Positions 52,865 through 62,456 of a DNA stretch of 64,000 nucleotides are shown here, piece after piece (position 1 is the stretch's first letter; each line of letters starts with the position of its first letter). Made by a program: the position numbers and the translations under genes. The notes under the pieces were generated by a model. The model was given only the letters and a program-made list of their open reading frames with translations, searched no databases and was not told the DNA's origin. Origin of the DNA: Micromonospora sp. FIMYZ51 (GTDB lineage: Bacteria; Actinomycetota; Actinomycetes; Mycobacteriales; Micromonosporaceae); the NCBI RefSeq assembly GCF_038246755.1, contig NZ_CP134706.1, positions 2,604,001 to 2,668,000 of the forward strand, written 5' to 3'.

Positions 52865-54326
52865 GGCTCAACGAAGTTGATGGGGGTCGGCTGACGTCTC
52901 GGGTTTGTCCAGGGTGGACCCTGGCGTGAGGGTGCCCGTGGCTCCTGGTTGATCATCTTGTTGTCGAAGCAAGGTTGATCACAACAGAAGAGCCACGGGC
53001 ATGGTTGAGGATACGACCCGACTGCTGGGCCTTGCCGGTCTGGCCGTCGTCGGGGTCGCGGACGGGTCGGAGGGTCCGGTGGTGGACCTGGTCACCGCGG
53101 ATGAGCGGGCACGGCGGTGTCCGGAGTGCGGGACACCGGCGCGCAGATCGAAGGGCCGGCGGGTCACCCGGCCTCGTGACCTGCCGATCGGTGGGCGGCG
53201 GTCGGCGCTGCGCTGGTGCAAGCGGCGCTGGCGATGTGACGAGTCAGCCTGCGGGCGGGGGTCGTTCACCGAGGCGGTGGCGGCCGTGCCGGCCCGTAAG
53301 CGGTTGACCGCCCGGTTGCGGGCGGCGGCTGGTGCGGCGGTCGCCGACGGCGGGCGCACGGTGGTGCAGTCGGCGCGGGATCATGACCTGTCCTGGCCGG
53401 TGGTCGCCGCCGCGTTCGCGTCGCATGCGGCTGCGGTGCTGCCGCAGCAGCCACAACCCGTCGAGGTGCTGGGCATCGACGAGATCCGCCGGGGACGACC
53501 GAAGTTCATGCTCGACGAGGCCACCGGCGGGTGGGAGAGCACCGTCGACCGCTGGCACGTCGGGTTCTGCGATCTGTCGGGCGGGCAAGGGCTGCTCGGT
53601 CAGGTCGAGGGCCGCACCGCCCAGGTCGTGGTCGACTGGCTCCTGGCACGTCCGCCGGCGTGGCGTGAGCAGGTGCGCTACGTCGCGATCGACATGTGCA
53701 CGATCTTCAAGTCCGCCGTCGGGCAGGTGCTGCCTCACGCCCAGCTCGTCGTCGACCACTTCCACCTCGTGCAGTTGGCCAACGCCTGCGTCACCGAGGT
53801 CCGCCGCCGGGTCACCGTGCAGGTCCGTGGTCGGCGCGGACGCAAAGGCAACCGCGAGTGGGAGCTGCGTAACCGGCTGACCCGCAACGCCGCCCGGATG
53901 CGCGCCGAGCACGTCGACGACCTGCAAGCCGAACTCGCCGCGCTACCCGCACGCATCGGCGAGCCGATCCTGGCCGCGTGGAACGCCAAAGAAGACCTAC
54001 TCGACCTGCTCGCGCTGGCCCGCACCAACCCGGACCGGGAACGCGTCGCCACACTGCTGGACCGCTTCTACCGCCGCTGCGCCAACGCTGATCTGCCCGA
54101 ACTCGATCGTCTGGCCACCAGCGTGCAGACCTGGTGGCCCCAGATCCTCGCGTTCATCCGCACCGGGATCACCAACGCCGGCTCCGAGGGCACCAACCGA
54201 GTGATCAAGACCGCCGCCCGTGACGCCTACGGCTTCCGCAACCCCGTCAACCAGCGACTACGCACCCGCTGCGCCACCACCCGACGAACCCGAGGACACC
54301 TCGACCCCCGCTAACTTCGTTGAGCC
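52865..54326 (+). mobile_element. Inner ISL3-family element, intact
   Basis: Ends begin GGCTCAACGAAGTT followed by three variable bases and GGGGGTCG, in inverse at the right. Both sides carry the same 8 bases, GCGATCGG (52857–52864 and 54327–54334), the 8-bp target duplication usual for ISL3. The insertion is recent and clean: it lies inside the other ISL3 transposase gene. Confidence 0.95.
53001..54314 (+). CDS. ISL3-family transposase (intact)
   Basis: The 437-residue protein has an N-terminal zinc-binding region with [23 protein letters not shown], then the DDE transposase core: first Asp in [13 protein letters not shown], second in [35 protein letters not shown] and the Glu in the C-terminal [22 protein letters not shown] region. 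Nothing in the frame looks damaged, so this copy is probably capable of moving itself. The C-terminal tail after RNPVNQRLR is a run-on into the IS end. Confidence 0.92.
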   Translation: MVEDTTRLLGLAGLAVVGVADGSEGPVVDLVTADERARRCPECGTPARRSKGRRVTRPRDLPIGGRRSALRWCKRRWRCDESACGRGSFTEAVAAVPARKRLTARLRAAAGAAVADGGRTVVQSARDHDLSWPVVAAAFASHAAAVLPQQPQPVEVLGIDEIRRGRPKFMLDEATGGWESTVDRWHVGFCDLSGGQGLLGQVEGRTAQVVVDWLLARPPAWREQVRYVAIDMCTIFKSAVGQVLPHAQLVVDHFHLVQLANACVTEVRRRVTVQVRGRRGRKGNREWELRNRLTRNAARMRAEHVDDLQAELAALPARIGEPILAAWNAKEDLLDLLALARTNPDRERVATLLDRFYRRCANADLPELDRLATSVQTWWPQILAFIRTGITNAGSEGTNRVIKTAARDAYGFRNPVNQRLRTRCATTRRTRGHLDPR

Positions 54327-56022
54327 GCGATCGGCCGCGATGATCGTGCTGAGGGCGCGGCCGAGGGCACATGGGAGTCGTTGTCCGCAGTGCAGCACGA
54401 CCTCGGTGCGTACGCATGGCACGTATCGGCGTCGGCTTGCCGACGCCGCGCTCGGTGGCTGCACCGTGGCGATCGATCTGTTGGTCCGGCGCTTCAAATG
54501 CGTGTCTCAGGTGTGTCCGGCGGTGACGTTCGTCGAGCAGGTGTCAGGTCTGACCCAGCCGCACGGACGGCGGACGCCGGTGCTGCAGCAGCAGCTGGCG
54601 CAGGTCGCGGTCTCTCTCGCGGCCCGGCCAGCGGCTCGCCTCGCTCGACGGCTGGGGCTGCCGGTCGCCAAAGACACCCTGCTGCGGCTGGTGCGTGCGT
54701 TGCCGGAGCCGCCCGTCGGTGACGTGCGCGTCGTCGGTGTCGACGACTTCGCGCTGCGCCGGCGTCACATGTACGCCACGATCATCGTGGACCTGGAAAC
54801 CCGTCGTCCGGTCGAGGTACTTGAGGGACGCGAAGCCGGGCCGGTCACGGCGTGGCTGGCAGAACACCCCGACATCGACGTGGTGTGCCGCGACCGCGGC
54901 CGGGCCTATGCCGAGGCCGCCCGAGCCGGTGCCCCGCAAGCAGTGCAGGTCGCCGACCGGTGGCACCTGTGGCACAACCTGTGCCAAGCGGTGGACAAAA
55001 CCGTCGCCGCGCACCACGGCTGCATCAAGGCAGCCTTCACCCCGACGCAGCCACCGGCGCAGACTCCGGCGCCGCCACTACCAGACGCGCACCTTGATGT
55101 CCGGGGCCGACCCCGCGTCCTGGCGGCTCGAACCGCCGAGCGATACCAGGCGGTGCAGGAACTCGTGGCGGCCGGCCGTTCGCTGCGAGGCATCAGCCGC
55201 GACCTTCAACTGGACTACTACGCGGTACGTCGCTACGCCCGCGCCACGAGCCTCGACGAGCTCATCGCGCCAGCAGTCCATCGCCGCTCCGTACTCGATG
55301 CGTTCAAGCCCTACATCTACGAGCGGTTCACCGAAGGCCAGCGCAACGCCGTGCAGCTGTATCGAGAAGTCCGCCAGCAGGGCTACACCGGTAGCGCCAG
55401 TACCGTCAATCTCTACGTTCACCTGCTCAAACGCGGCGTGACCGCCCCACCTGCACCGCGTCCGATCCCGGCTCCCCGCTCCGCGGCGACCCTGCTGCTC
55501 ACCCATCCCGACCGGCTACCACCCGAGCAGACCGGCAACCTGCACGATGTCCAAGCGGCATGCCCGCACCTGACCGCCGCCGGCCAGCATGTGCGCGCCT
55601 TCGCCAAGATGTTGACCAACCTCACCGGCCAACAACATCTATCCGAGTGGATCGACAGCCAGCGTTCGCGCCGACGACCTGCCCCACCTGCGGCAGTTCG
55701 CCGACGGACTCCGAACCGACTACGACGCCGTCCTCGCCGGCCTCTCCACACCGTGGAGTTCCGGCCAGGTCGAAGGACAGAACACCCGGGCCAAGCTGGC
55801 CAAACGCCTCGGCTACGGCCGCGCGAACTTCGACCTGCTCCGCAAACGGATCCTGCTTCAAGCGTGAGACATCGTCACAAGATCAGCGACAGAGCCTTCG
55901 GCTGTACGTAGCTCTGCGCTCCCGGCCGTACCCCCGACAGCGACCAGCAGTGACAGCTCACGGACCAACTACTCCCATGCGGCCGGTTCCAGCGGCACAC
56001 GCGACTGCCCGCCGCGTGGCGG

Positions 56023-56451
56023 CTACAAGTTCGGCGGTGCCGAGTAGATCCGGTCCGTGTACTGGGCCACCTTGTGTTCCCCCAGGTGTGTGGCGAGGTC
56101 CGCCTCACTGATCATCCCGACTAGGCGGCGGTTCTCTATCACCGGCAGCCGCCGGATCTGGTGCTGCTCCATCAGCCGTAGCACCTCGTCCTCGGTGGCC
56201 TGGGCGTCGACCCAGACTGGCGTGCCCTGAGCTAGTTCACGTGCCGTGGTGGTACGCGGGTCGCCCCCCTCGGCGATGCACCGGATGACGATGTCCCGAT
56301 CGGTGACGATGCCGTGCAGGCGCTGGTCGTTACCGCAGATCGGCAGAGATCCGACCCGCATGTCTCGCATCTTCCGCGCGGCCACCTCCAGAGTCTCGTC
56401 CTCGCCGATGCACTCCGCGCCGCGGTGCATGATGTCTCCGGCCTTGGCCAT
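56023..56451 (-). CDS. CBS-domain pair protein
   Basis: The 142-residue protein consists of two CBS domains: MAKAGDIMHRGAECIGEDETLEVAARKMRDMRVGSLPICGNDQRLHGIVTDRDIVIRCIAEG and TTARELAQGTPVWVDAQATEDEVLRLMEQHQIRRLPVIENRRLVGMISEADLATHL. Such stand-alone CBS pairs bind adenosyl nucleotides and act as energy or stress sensors. AGGAGG precedes the ATG at 56451. CBS proteins often neighbour BON proteins in stress islands, as on the left side of this region. Confidence 0.88.
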   Translation of the reverse strand: MAKAGDIMHRGAECIGEDETLEVAARKMRDMRVGSLPICGNDQRLHGIVTDRDIVIRCIAEGGDPRTTTARELAQGTPVWVDAQATEDEVLRLMEQHQIRRLPVIENRRLVGMISEADLATHLGEHKVAQYTDRIYSAPPNL

Positions 56452-56663
56452 CTCTGTCCTCCTGGTCGCCGAACTTGGAGACTGTAAATGTCGGCGGCGC
56501 CGCGTAGCGCGCACCAGCGACGGCAGTTCATCCCCGTACCCGGGCCGATCAAACGGCCGGCTGCACATCACCGAGCTGGACAAGCCGCCCATTTTGCCTG
56601 CTGCGGTTCCTTTCGTAGCTGAGTGCAGGACGGGGGCACCCCCTTCTTCTGTATGGCTGGCAC

Positions 56664-57146
56664 TCAGCCTGCTGGTGGCCGTTGTCGACGTCGGCCGAGC
56701 AGCGCGGCCACCGTGGCGCGTTGCGCGTCGCTCAGCGGCGGCCACCGGTCCACGTTCGCCCTCACGTGGGCCATCAGCGCCTCGTCGCGCAGTACGGCCC
56801 GCAGCGCCGCCAGTTCGGGGTCGTCGGTGTCGCGGGGCGCGGCGATGGCGGCGAGGCGTGCCCGCATCAGCGCCCGCACCTCCGGCGACCCAGTGGTGGG
56901 TTGCTCGGTGGCCGGTCGCGGGTGGTCGGTGTCTGTGGGTGGGGCGGGTCGGGGTGTGATCCGGGCTGTCGCCCGGATGCGGGGCGGGTGGGTGGCCGGC
57001 GGTAACGTTTCCCGTGCGTTGGGCTGGCCGGGCGGCTGGTGGGCGGGGGTGAGGTTCCGGCCCGACGCGGGTGCGCCAGGATCCGGTGACCGGTCGCCTG
57101 GTAGGCGACGGCGTGGGTTAGGTGTCGTCGGCTGGCTCGTGGCCAT
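56664..57146 (-). CDS. Hypothetical protein with a disordered N-terminus
   Basis: The 160-residue product starts with about 85 Pro/Thr/Arg-rich residues and ends in a short helical domain (GSPEVRALMRARLAAIAAPRDTDDPELAALRAVLRDEALMAHVRANVDRWPPLSDAQRATVAALLGRR). The ending resembles a helical protein-binding or DNA-binding module. Similar products occur beside replication-relaxation genes on actinobacterial plasmids. I cannot assign a family. Confidence 0.62.
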   Translation of the reverse strand: MATSQPTTPNPRRRLPGDRSPDPGAPASGRNLTPAHQPPGQPNARETLPPATHPPRIRATARITPRPAPPTDTDHPRPATEQPTTGSPEVRALMRARLAAIAAPRDTDDPELAALRAVLRDEALMAHVRANVDRWPPLSDAQRATVAALLGRRRQRPPAG

Positions 57147-57192
57147 CGTCCTCCACAGTCACGGTCGCTCGGTTGCGGTCGTCTGCGGTCAT
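57118..57192 (-). CDS. Possible 24-residue small ORF
   Basis: The ATG at 57192 is preceded by GAGAGGACAAGG and the frame reads MTADDRNRATVTVEDDGHEPADDT. It overlaps the start of the next gene out of frame. It could be a short leader peptide that couples translation; proof is lacking. Confidence 0.3.
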   Translation of the reverse strand: MTADDRNRATVTVEDDGHEPADDT

Positions 57193-57483
57193 CGCCTTGT
57201 CCTCTCTTGTCGTGGGTAGTGGCTGGTCTGCGGGCGGCCCGCCCGCGCTCCCGTCGCTTCTCGGTGCCGGTCGGCACGGCGGGGCTACGGAACGATGTGG
57301 CCCGGCGAGGGGCCGCCAGGCGGGTATGCAGCGGCGGCGTGTGAGTGCTGGCTCATCCGCGCCGAGCAGCGTTGCGGACGACGGGACGCCGGCCGCATAG
57401 ACGCGGGGCGGGCGTCCACCGAGGCTGCCGCGCTGCGCCCCCACGGGCCGGCCTGGGGGCGCGGAGGCGGGTGTACATGGCGG
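57193..57483. other. GC-rich gap without a supported gene
   Basis: Frames here are shadows of the high GC composition with no start signals. I see no hairpin strong enough to call a terminator. Confidence 0.45.
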
Positions 57484-59172
57484 TCAGCGGCTGTTGGTGG
57501 TGTCGGCGAGCAGCGCCGCGATGAGGTCGGTCAGCGGGGTGACGGTGTGGCGCTGGTCGTGGGGCAGGCGCATGGTGTGGTGGCAGCCGGGGCAGTCGCC
57601 GGTGTCGATGGCGGGGATGGTGAGCGCGCAGCGGGCGCAGGCGGTGAGGTGCTCGACGTCGAAGGCGGCGGCGAGCATCGCGCGGTCGGTGCGTTGGCGT
57701 TGCCACCAGGACAGGTGGGTCCACTCGGCGGTGACCTGCTGGTCGCGCCACTGCGGGTAGGTCGGTGCCGTGGCCTCGTCACGGTGGCCTGGTGGCTGCC
57801 AGTAGCGCCACACCTGCGCCTGCGCGGCGTCGCGGGTGGGGGCGTCGCCAAGCTGGTGGTGCTCGGCGGGGGTGAGTAGGCGCCGCCCGGCGAGGTGCGC
57901 GGCGGCGGCGTACCAGGCGGGCCGGTCCTCGCCGGTGGCGGCGAGGTGTGCGAGTTGGCGGACCTGGTGCGACCACGCCTGCTGGTGTAGGCGGGTGAGA
58001 GTGGCGCGTAGGGCGGGCGTGTCGCCGCTGGAGCGGGGGGTGCGCCGCCACCACTCGGCGAGGGCGTCCAGGGTCGGGTCGGCGTCGAGGTGGGGTGTGA
58101 ACGCGTCGGCCGGATCGTGGTGGGTGTCGAGCAGGTAGCTGACAAGGTCGACGGCGGCCGGGCCGAATAGCGGGAGCAGGGGCCGCGGGTTGACGCGGAG
58201 GCGCCGCAGCGTCTCGTCGCGTTGCAGGCGGTCGGACTCGGCCTCTTGCCGCCGGTAGGCCGGCCGCGCGGCGGCGGCGGTGGTGGCGCGTTCGGTGCAG
58301 ATCGCGGTCAGGGTGACCTCGGCGGCTTCCGGGTCGGTCAGCGTCCAGGCGTGCTCGGTGACCGCGCGGGCCGGATCGCGGACGAGGCCGGCCGCGGCGA
58401 CGACGAGCCGCCCGTGCGCGGCGATCAGGTCGAAGTCGTCGACCAGCCGCCGCCCATAGCTGGGCAGGCTTTTCTCGCCGAGGTGGCGGGCGGCGTTGCG
58501 GGTGAAGGTGACCGCCCGATGCGCGGTCGTGGTGAGCAGCAGCAGCGGCGGGCAGTACGGGAACCGGCCCCGCCACGCCTCGTCGCGGGCGTAGGCCCGG
58601 TACCGGTCCAGCTTGCCCCGAAGCTGGGTCTGCGTCATCGAGGCCAGGTCGACCTCGATGAACGCCGCCACCTCCTGCCCGTCGTCCAGGACCGCCTCGT
58701 AGACGGCGTCCGGGGTGAGCCGCTTGACGCTCGTGCCGCCCCACTGGGAGGCCGAGCCTTCCCACTCCTGCCACCCGGCCCGGTCGGTGGCCCAGCCCGT
58801 CAACGTCAGACCGGCGGAGGGGCCGTGCTCGCGCAGGGCCAGCCACACCTCGGTGATGGTGGCCGCGTGGGCGCTGAACAGCGCCGACGGGCGGCGTCCG
58901 TCCGCCGGGGAGGTCCCGGTGACCAGGCGGGCTCCGGCGGGACGCAGCCACCAGTGGTGCGGCGCGCTGCCCCGCTGGCGGCCGGGCCGGTCGTAGTCCA
59001 CCAGAGCGGCCGTGCGCAACTGCTCCAGCCGGTACAGCACCGTCCGCGCCGGAGTCGCCGTGGCACGGGCGAGCTGGTCGGTGGTCATCACCCGGTGATC
59101 ATTCAGCAGCAGTAACAGGTGTTCACTGGGACCGCCGGAGGCCCGCAGCCGATCAGTCGTCTCGGACGGCAT
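57484..59172 (-). CDS. Replication-relaxation family protein
   Basis: The 562-residue protein begins with a winged HTH (LLLLLNDHRVMTTDQLARATATPARTVLYRLEQLRTAALVDYDRPG), a DEAD-like TDRAGWQEWEGSASQW…TPDAVYEAV central part and AFIEVDLASMTQTQLRGKLDRYRAYARDEAWRG, all hallmarks of the replication-relaxation (Replic_Relax) family of actinobacterial plasmids. A zinc-ribbon-like CARCALTIPAIDTGDCPGC lies near the C-terminus. AGGGAG precedes the ATG at 59172. It is thought to help plasmid replication, so this gene suggests an integrated plasmid. Confidence 0.82.
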   Translation of the reverse strand: MPSETTDRLRASGGPSEHLLLLLNDHRVMTTDQLARATATPARTVLYRLEQLRTAALVDYDRPGRQRGSAPHHWWLRPAGARLVTGTSPADGRRPSALFSAHAATITEVWLALREHGPSAGLTLTGWATDRAGWQEWEGSASQWGGTSVKRLTPDAVYEAVLDDGQEVAAFIEVDLASMTQTQLRGKLDRYRAYARDEAWRGRFPYCPPLLLLTTTAHRAVTFTRNAARHLGEKSLPSYGRRLVDDFDLIAAHGRLVVAAAGLVRDPARAVTEHAWTLTDPEAAEVTLTAICTERATTAAAARPAYRRQEAESDRLQRDETLRRLRVNPRPLLPLFGPAAVDLVSYLLDTHHDPADAFTPHLDADPTLDALAEWWRRTPRSSGDTPALRATLTRLHQQAWSHQVRQLAHLAATGEDRPAWYAAAAHLAGRRLLTPAEHHQLGDAPTRDAAQAQVWRYWQPPGHRDEATAPTYPQWRDQQVTAEWTHLSWWQRQRTDRAMLAAAFDVEHLTACARCALTIPAIDTGDCPGCHHTMRLPHDQRHTVTPLTDLIAALLADTTNSR

Positions 59173-59542
59173 CAACACACTCCCTTCCGCGCAGTTACGC
59201 GGATATCCGCTTCCCCGGGGGAGAGAGGACATAGTCAGTCGCCGGTCTCCTCACCAGGCGAAACTCGGCATCGACCCGCCTCTTCACGGACTGTCAGGTT
59301 GCGGATCGGGTCCAGACCAATCCGCAAACCTCCCAGGCCCACAGCGACCTCTGTCAGCAGAGGCACGAGGACCTGTCAGCGCCTGACCCACCCTGACCGC
59401 CGAGCTGGTCAACCCCGCCTGACAGAGCCTCGCGTCTGTCAGGCGCAGGCAGAGCAGCGGTCGGGAAAAACTCGGACGGCTGTTACGGGGCGGCGGCTCC
59501 TCGGGTGCGGTATGGTCCGCGCATGATCAGCGGATAGGCTGA
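59173..59542. promoter_or_regulatory. TGTCAG repeat cluster upstream of the replication-relaxation gene
   Basis: No gene is seen. The motif TGTCAG/CTGACA occurs at about 59291, 59354, 59372, 59420 and 59437. The last two form a perfect dyad: CGCCTGACAGA (59416–59426) inverted at 59435–59445 around 8 bases. The array lies just ahead of a plasmid-type gene, so it may be an origin or an operator. Confidence 0.6.
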
Positions 59543-59800
59543 TTACGGACAGCCGCCCGCCACGGCGGCGGCAGCGGCGAGCTGCGCCTGCACCGCCAGC
59601 CCGGACGCCTGAGCTGTCAGGTCCGCGACTGCGGCGGCGGCATGACCAGCGATGTGCCCGCGCTGCCCAACGCCAACGTTCCCGGCCAGCGCGGCCTCTG
59701 GCTCGCCCACCACCTCACCCGCGGCCTCACGCTGGACACCAGCCCGCACGGGCTGACCGCCACGGTCAGCGTTCCCCTCGGCCCACCGGACGCGCCATGA
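59543..59800 (+). pseudogene. HATPase (anti-sigma-like) C-terminal fragment
   Basis: The frame reads SGELRLHRQPGRLSCQVRDCGGGMTSDVPALPNANVPGQRGLWLAHHLTRGLTLDTSPHGLTATVSVPLG and ends at 59798. It is the ATP-lid and G-box end of RsbW-like kinases (DCGGG; GQRGLWLAHHL). A stop at 59540 and no start show that the N-terminal part is missing. Confidence 0.55.
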
Positions 59801-60151
59801 GCGGCCCCGCCGACATCTGGCGCTGGCACAGCCAACCCCAGCCGGACCGCACCGGTCACCCTCGCCGGGGAACTCGACCTCAGCAGCGTCGAGCAGTTGA
59901 GCGACCGGCTGACCGCCACCATCGCCGCCAACCCGATCGTCGACGTCGACCTGGCCGCCGTGACCTTCATCGACTCCACCGTCATCAGCGTGCTCGTCTC
60001 CGCTCACCACGCCGCCACCCTCGCCGGCGGCGCCCTGACCCTGCTGCACCCCACCGGCCAGGTTAAGCGCGTCCTCACCGTCACCGGCATCCTGCCGCTG
60101 CTCGGCCCCGACAACTGCGAGACGCGGGCCGAGGGAGCGCATCATGAGTGA
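59797..60151 (+). pseudogene. STAS-domain (anti-sigma factor antagonist) protein, frameshifted start
   Basis: The C-terminal part reads LSDRLTATIAANPIVDVDLAAVTFIDSTVISVLVSAHHAATLAGGALTLLHPTGQVKRVLTVTGILPLLG, a STAS domain with the phosphorylatable Ser position in DST. The natural start, ATG at 59797, overlaps the HATPase stop but is in another frame, and no start exists in the STAS frame until the TTG at 59897. The pair HATPase–STAS was once an anti-sigma/antagonist operon. Confidence 0.55.
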
Positions 60152-60638
60152 TACCAGCGCCGCACCGAACGCCTGGGACACTGCCAGGCCGTTCCCCGGA
60201 CCACCGCCGGGCTTTTCCGATCGCCGCGACGCCATCGACACTGCTGATGGCCGGTTCTGGGAGCTGAGCGAATCTGGCTGGGACGCGATGCTCGGCTACC
60301 TCGCCGACCCCGCCACCCTGGCCCGGTGCGTCGAGACGCGGCACCATCAGGTCGAGGTGACGGTCATCGACAGCACGGGCGAGCGCACGTTCTTCGTGCC
60401 GCGCACCGCGGACGATCAACAGATCATCGACGAGGGAGCGAACTCGTATCTGCGGGACGTGGGGCTGCCGCAGCGGCCGACCGGCTACCGCTGGTTCCAA
60501 CGCCTACCCGGCGACCTCACCGTCAAAGACATCGATGAAGCGGTCTACGAGGCGAGCCGGGAGCTGCCCCGCGACCATCACCCGGCCGAAGCGGTGCCCG
60601 CCATCCGCGCGGCCATGGAGAGGCTGTACCGGCGGTGA
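60144..60638 (+). CDS. DUF5956-like protein
   Basis: The 164-residue protein has DGRFWELSESGWDAMLGYLADPATLARCVETRHHQVEVTVIDSTGERTFFVPRTADDQQIIDEGANSYLRDVGLPQRPTGYRWFQRLPG, with the WDAML, YLRDVGLP and YRWF features that I associate with DUF5956 of actinobacteria. It begins inside the end of the STAS remnant, so it was in the same operon. Function unknown. A convergent hairpin follows. Confidence 0.7.
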   Translation: MSDTSAAPNAWDTARPFPGPPPGFSDRRDAIDTADGRFWELSESGWDAMLGYLADPATLARCVETRHHQVEVTVIDSTGERTFFVPRTADDQQIIDEGANSYLRDVGLPQRPTGYRWFQRLPGDLTVKDIDEAVYEASRELPRDHHPAEAVPAIRAAMERLYRR

Positions 60639-60771
60639 GTTGGCGACGGGGCGACGGCTGACCCGCTGCTGTGGGCGGCGGGTCCCGGAGGCACGTCGCC
60701 CCGTCACCACACCCCGAGCGGGCGGCAGGAACCGCCACCTGCCGAGCTGGCTCCCCTCGGGACGGATGATG

Positions 60772-60826
60772 GGAGCGGCGGGCGCTTTTGAGGAAGCCCC
60801 CGACCCTTCGGGGTGCCCGCCGCTCC
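60772..60826. terminator. Bidirectional hairpin between convergent genes
   Basis: GGAGCGGCGGGC (60772–60783) pairs with GCCCGCCGCTCC (60815–60826), and CCCCGA/TCGGGG forms an inner stem. It lies between the ends of the DUF5956-like gene and the leftward second replication-relaxation gene. Confidence 0.75.
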
Positions 60827-60922
60827 GTCGTAGGTGACTGTATCGATTCCCGCTGGTCACGCCGCTGGTGTGAAGGCAGGTCACTAGTCCGGGTGAGGAG
60901 TGGGCTGCTCACCCGCTGCCAG

Positions 60923-61843
60923 CTACCGGCCGACCTCCGCCAACCGAAACAGACCCTCGGCCCCGGTCACGGCCCAGATCGCCTCAGCGGCGCTGGACGC
61001 GTCGAACAGCCGGTCGAGGGTCGCCGTGCCGACGGTCACCGGCAACGGCGCGGCAGCCACGCCACGACGCACCTCGATCTCCCGCTCCACGGTCGCACAC
61101 AGCACCAGGACCGCGGCAACCGGGACACCTCGCGGGGCGCGCCGGTAGCCCCCCAGGAGGACGTCCGCCTCAGGCGGCGCGGCAAGCCCGGACAGCGCAC
61201 CCGCTCCGGCGGTGTGCTCGACGTGCAGCACGAACCGCACGGCCCGCCCGCCCTCGATCCACACCCCGTACGCGCTCGGCCTCACCTCCGCCACGCCGTG
61301 CTCCCGCAGCCACACGGCGGCCTCCAGCGCCCGGCGCCACCGGAACAACTCACACCGCGGATCCTTGCTGGCATGGGCGGCCAGCCCGACGAAGAACTCG
61401 TTGACCACGAACTCGCCCCGACCGGGCCGGCCCAACGCCACCGGCACCGTCCGGCCCGCCTCGCGCAGCCGCGCGGTCAACGCCTCCGCCCCCGCCGCGC
61501 TCAACTCGTAGTACGCCACGTGGCGCGGGTCGTCGTCGTGGACGAACCGCCACACCAGCCCGGCCCGCGCCAGCGCGCCCAGGTGCCGCGCGGCGGCCGG
61601 ACGGCTGCCGAACAGCAACGTCGTGACCTGACCGGTGTGCAGCACCCCGTGCTCGGCCAACACCGACAGCACGGCCCAATGCCGCGGCCCCAACCCATGC
61701 AGCTGAGCATCACCGGACCGCCGGGCCGGAGGCTGAAGCGAGTTCTCCTGCGGCCCGACCGCGTACCGCCGCGCCACTTGCCCGCCACCCCCTCCCGAAG
61801 GGCCGGCCTCCGAGTATGGTCGCCGGCCCAGCGGGGCTGCCAC
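60923..61843 (-). CDS. Second replication-relaxation family protein
   Basis: The 306-residue protein shows the family's HTH (LGPRHWAVLSVLAEHGVLHTGQVTTLLFGSRPAAARHLGALARAGLVWRFVHDDDPRHVAYYELSAAGAEAL) and EFVVNEFFVGLAAHASKDPRCELFRWRRALEAAVWLREHG, then a beta-rich part (RFVLHVEHTAG). It is shorter than the copy at 57484. The GTG at 61843 is the likely start; the sequence before MAAP is GC-rich. Two such genes in 4 kb support a plasmid-like origin of this segment. Confidence 0.72.
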   Translation of the reverse strand: MAAPLGRRPYSEAGPSGGGGGQVARRYAVGPQENSLQPPARRSGDAQLHGLGPRHWAVLSVLAEHGVLHTGQVTTLLFGSRPAAARHLGALARAGLVWRFVHDDDPRHVAYYELSAAGAEALTARLREAGRTVPVALGRPGRGEFVVNEFFVGLAAHASKDPRCELFRWRRALEAAVWLREHGVAEVRPSAYGVWIEGGRAVRFVLHVEHTAGAGALSGLAAPPEADVLLGGYRRAPRGVPVAAVLVLCATVEREIEVRRGVAAAPLPVTVGTATLDRLFDASSAAEAIWAVTGAEGLFRLAEVGR

Positions 61844-61879
61844 TTCCGAAACTTCCTACGCACTCCCTAATACTGATCA

Positions 61880-61891
61880 GAAAGCGCTTTC
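61880..61891. promoter_or_regulatory. Palindrome GAAAGCGCTTTC
   Basis: A perfect 12-bp palindrome lies 37 bases upstream of the second replication-relaxation gene. It resembles LacI-type half-site pairs and is in operator position. Confidence 0.5.
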
Positions 61892-62006
61892 CCGGCCTCC
61901 GTTGTTCGGCAGATCCACCGAACGGCTGATGCATGAAAAGAACGAAACCGACTTATCGAGCCCGCAGCTGTTGGGCCCCATCAAGAGGGCGTCCCTGACG
62001 AGCGGG

Positions 62007-62456
62007 CTATCGCCATCCACTGAGGCGCAGCGGTGCGCCGGCGCGCCAGGCGGCTAGGCAGGCGGCGGTGTAGGGGTAGGTGTGGGACGGCAGCATGTCC
62101 GCCGGGAACCATTCGATCTTGGCGCACTTGTGCGGTTCGTTGTTGACTGGTTCGCCGTGGCGGGCGGGGTCGTGCGGGGCGGCGAAGACGAGGCCCACCC
62201 GCCCGGCTCCGGCGCTGTTGCGGTGGTGCACGGTGGCGACCATGCGTGGCTCGTCTCGGTCCAGTCGCACGCCGATCTCCTCGGCCGCTTCCCGGACGAG
62301 CGCGCTGATCGCGTCTTCGCCGAGTTCCAGCTTGCCGCTGGGCAGGTTCCACTGGCCGTCGGCGAATCCGGTGCCGTCCCGTAGCGCGAGCAGGACGTGA
62401 TCGCCGTCGGTGAGGATGAGCAGCACGTCAACGGGGTGCGTGGGTGCCAGGGTCAC
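62007..62456 (-). CDS. NUDIX hydrolase
   Basis: The 149-residue protein has the Nudix box GKLELGEDAISALVREAAEEIGV near residues 41–63, preceded by LLILTDGDHVLLALRDGTGFADGQWNLPS, as in MutT-like pyrophosphohydrolases. It starts at a GTG that overlaps the end of the P-loop kinase gene by 29 bases, so the two are co-expressed. The likely substrate is a modified nucleotide or nucleoside-diphosphate derivative; not provable here. Confidence 0.87.
   Translation of the reverse strand: MTLAPTHPVDVLLILTDGDHVLLALRDGTGFADGQWNLPSGKLELGEDAISALVREAAEEIGVRLDRDEPRMVATVHHRNSAGAGRVGLVFAAPHDPARHGEPVNNEPHKCAKIEWFPADMLPSHTYPYTAACLAAWRAGAPLRLSGWR

Larger units (their letters stand above)
52795..55867 (+). pseudogene. 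ISL3-family transposase, split by an insertion and frameshifted
   Basis: The gene starts at the GTG at 52795 (VQSTLLKVLPHLSGVVIEAIERS), is broken at 52864 by the inner element, and resumes at 54335 ([22 protein letters not shown]…[66 protein letters not shown]). Removing the inner IS and one duplication joins the frame exactly. A further frameshift lies near 55661: the end should read [40 protein letters not shown]. The catalytic DDE pattern is otherwise kept. The element is dead in cis. Confidence 0.82.
52743..55896 (+). mobile_element. Outer ISL3-family element, interrupted
   Basis: The two ends share a perfect 24-bp inverted repeat that begins GGCTCTGTCGCTGATCTTGTG (left at 52743, right ending at 55896). 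Without the inner insertion the element is about 1.68 kb. No 8-bp duplication flanks it, so its neighbourhood has rearranged. Confidence 0.85.
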
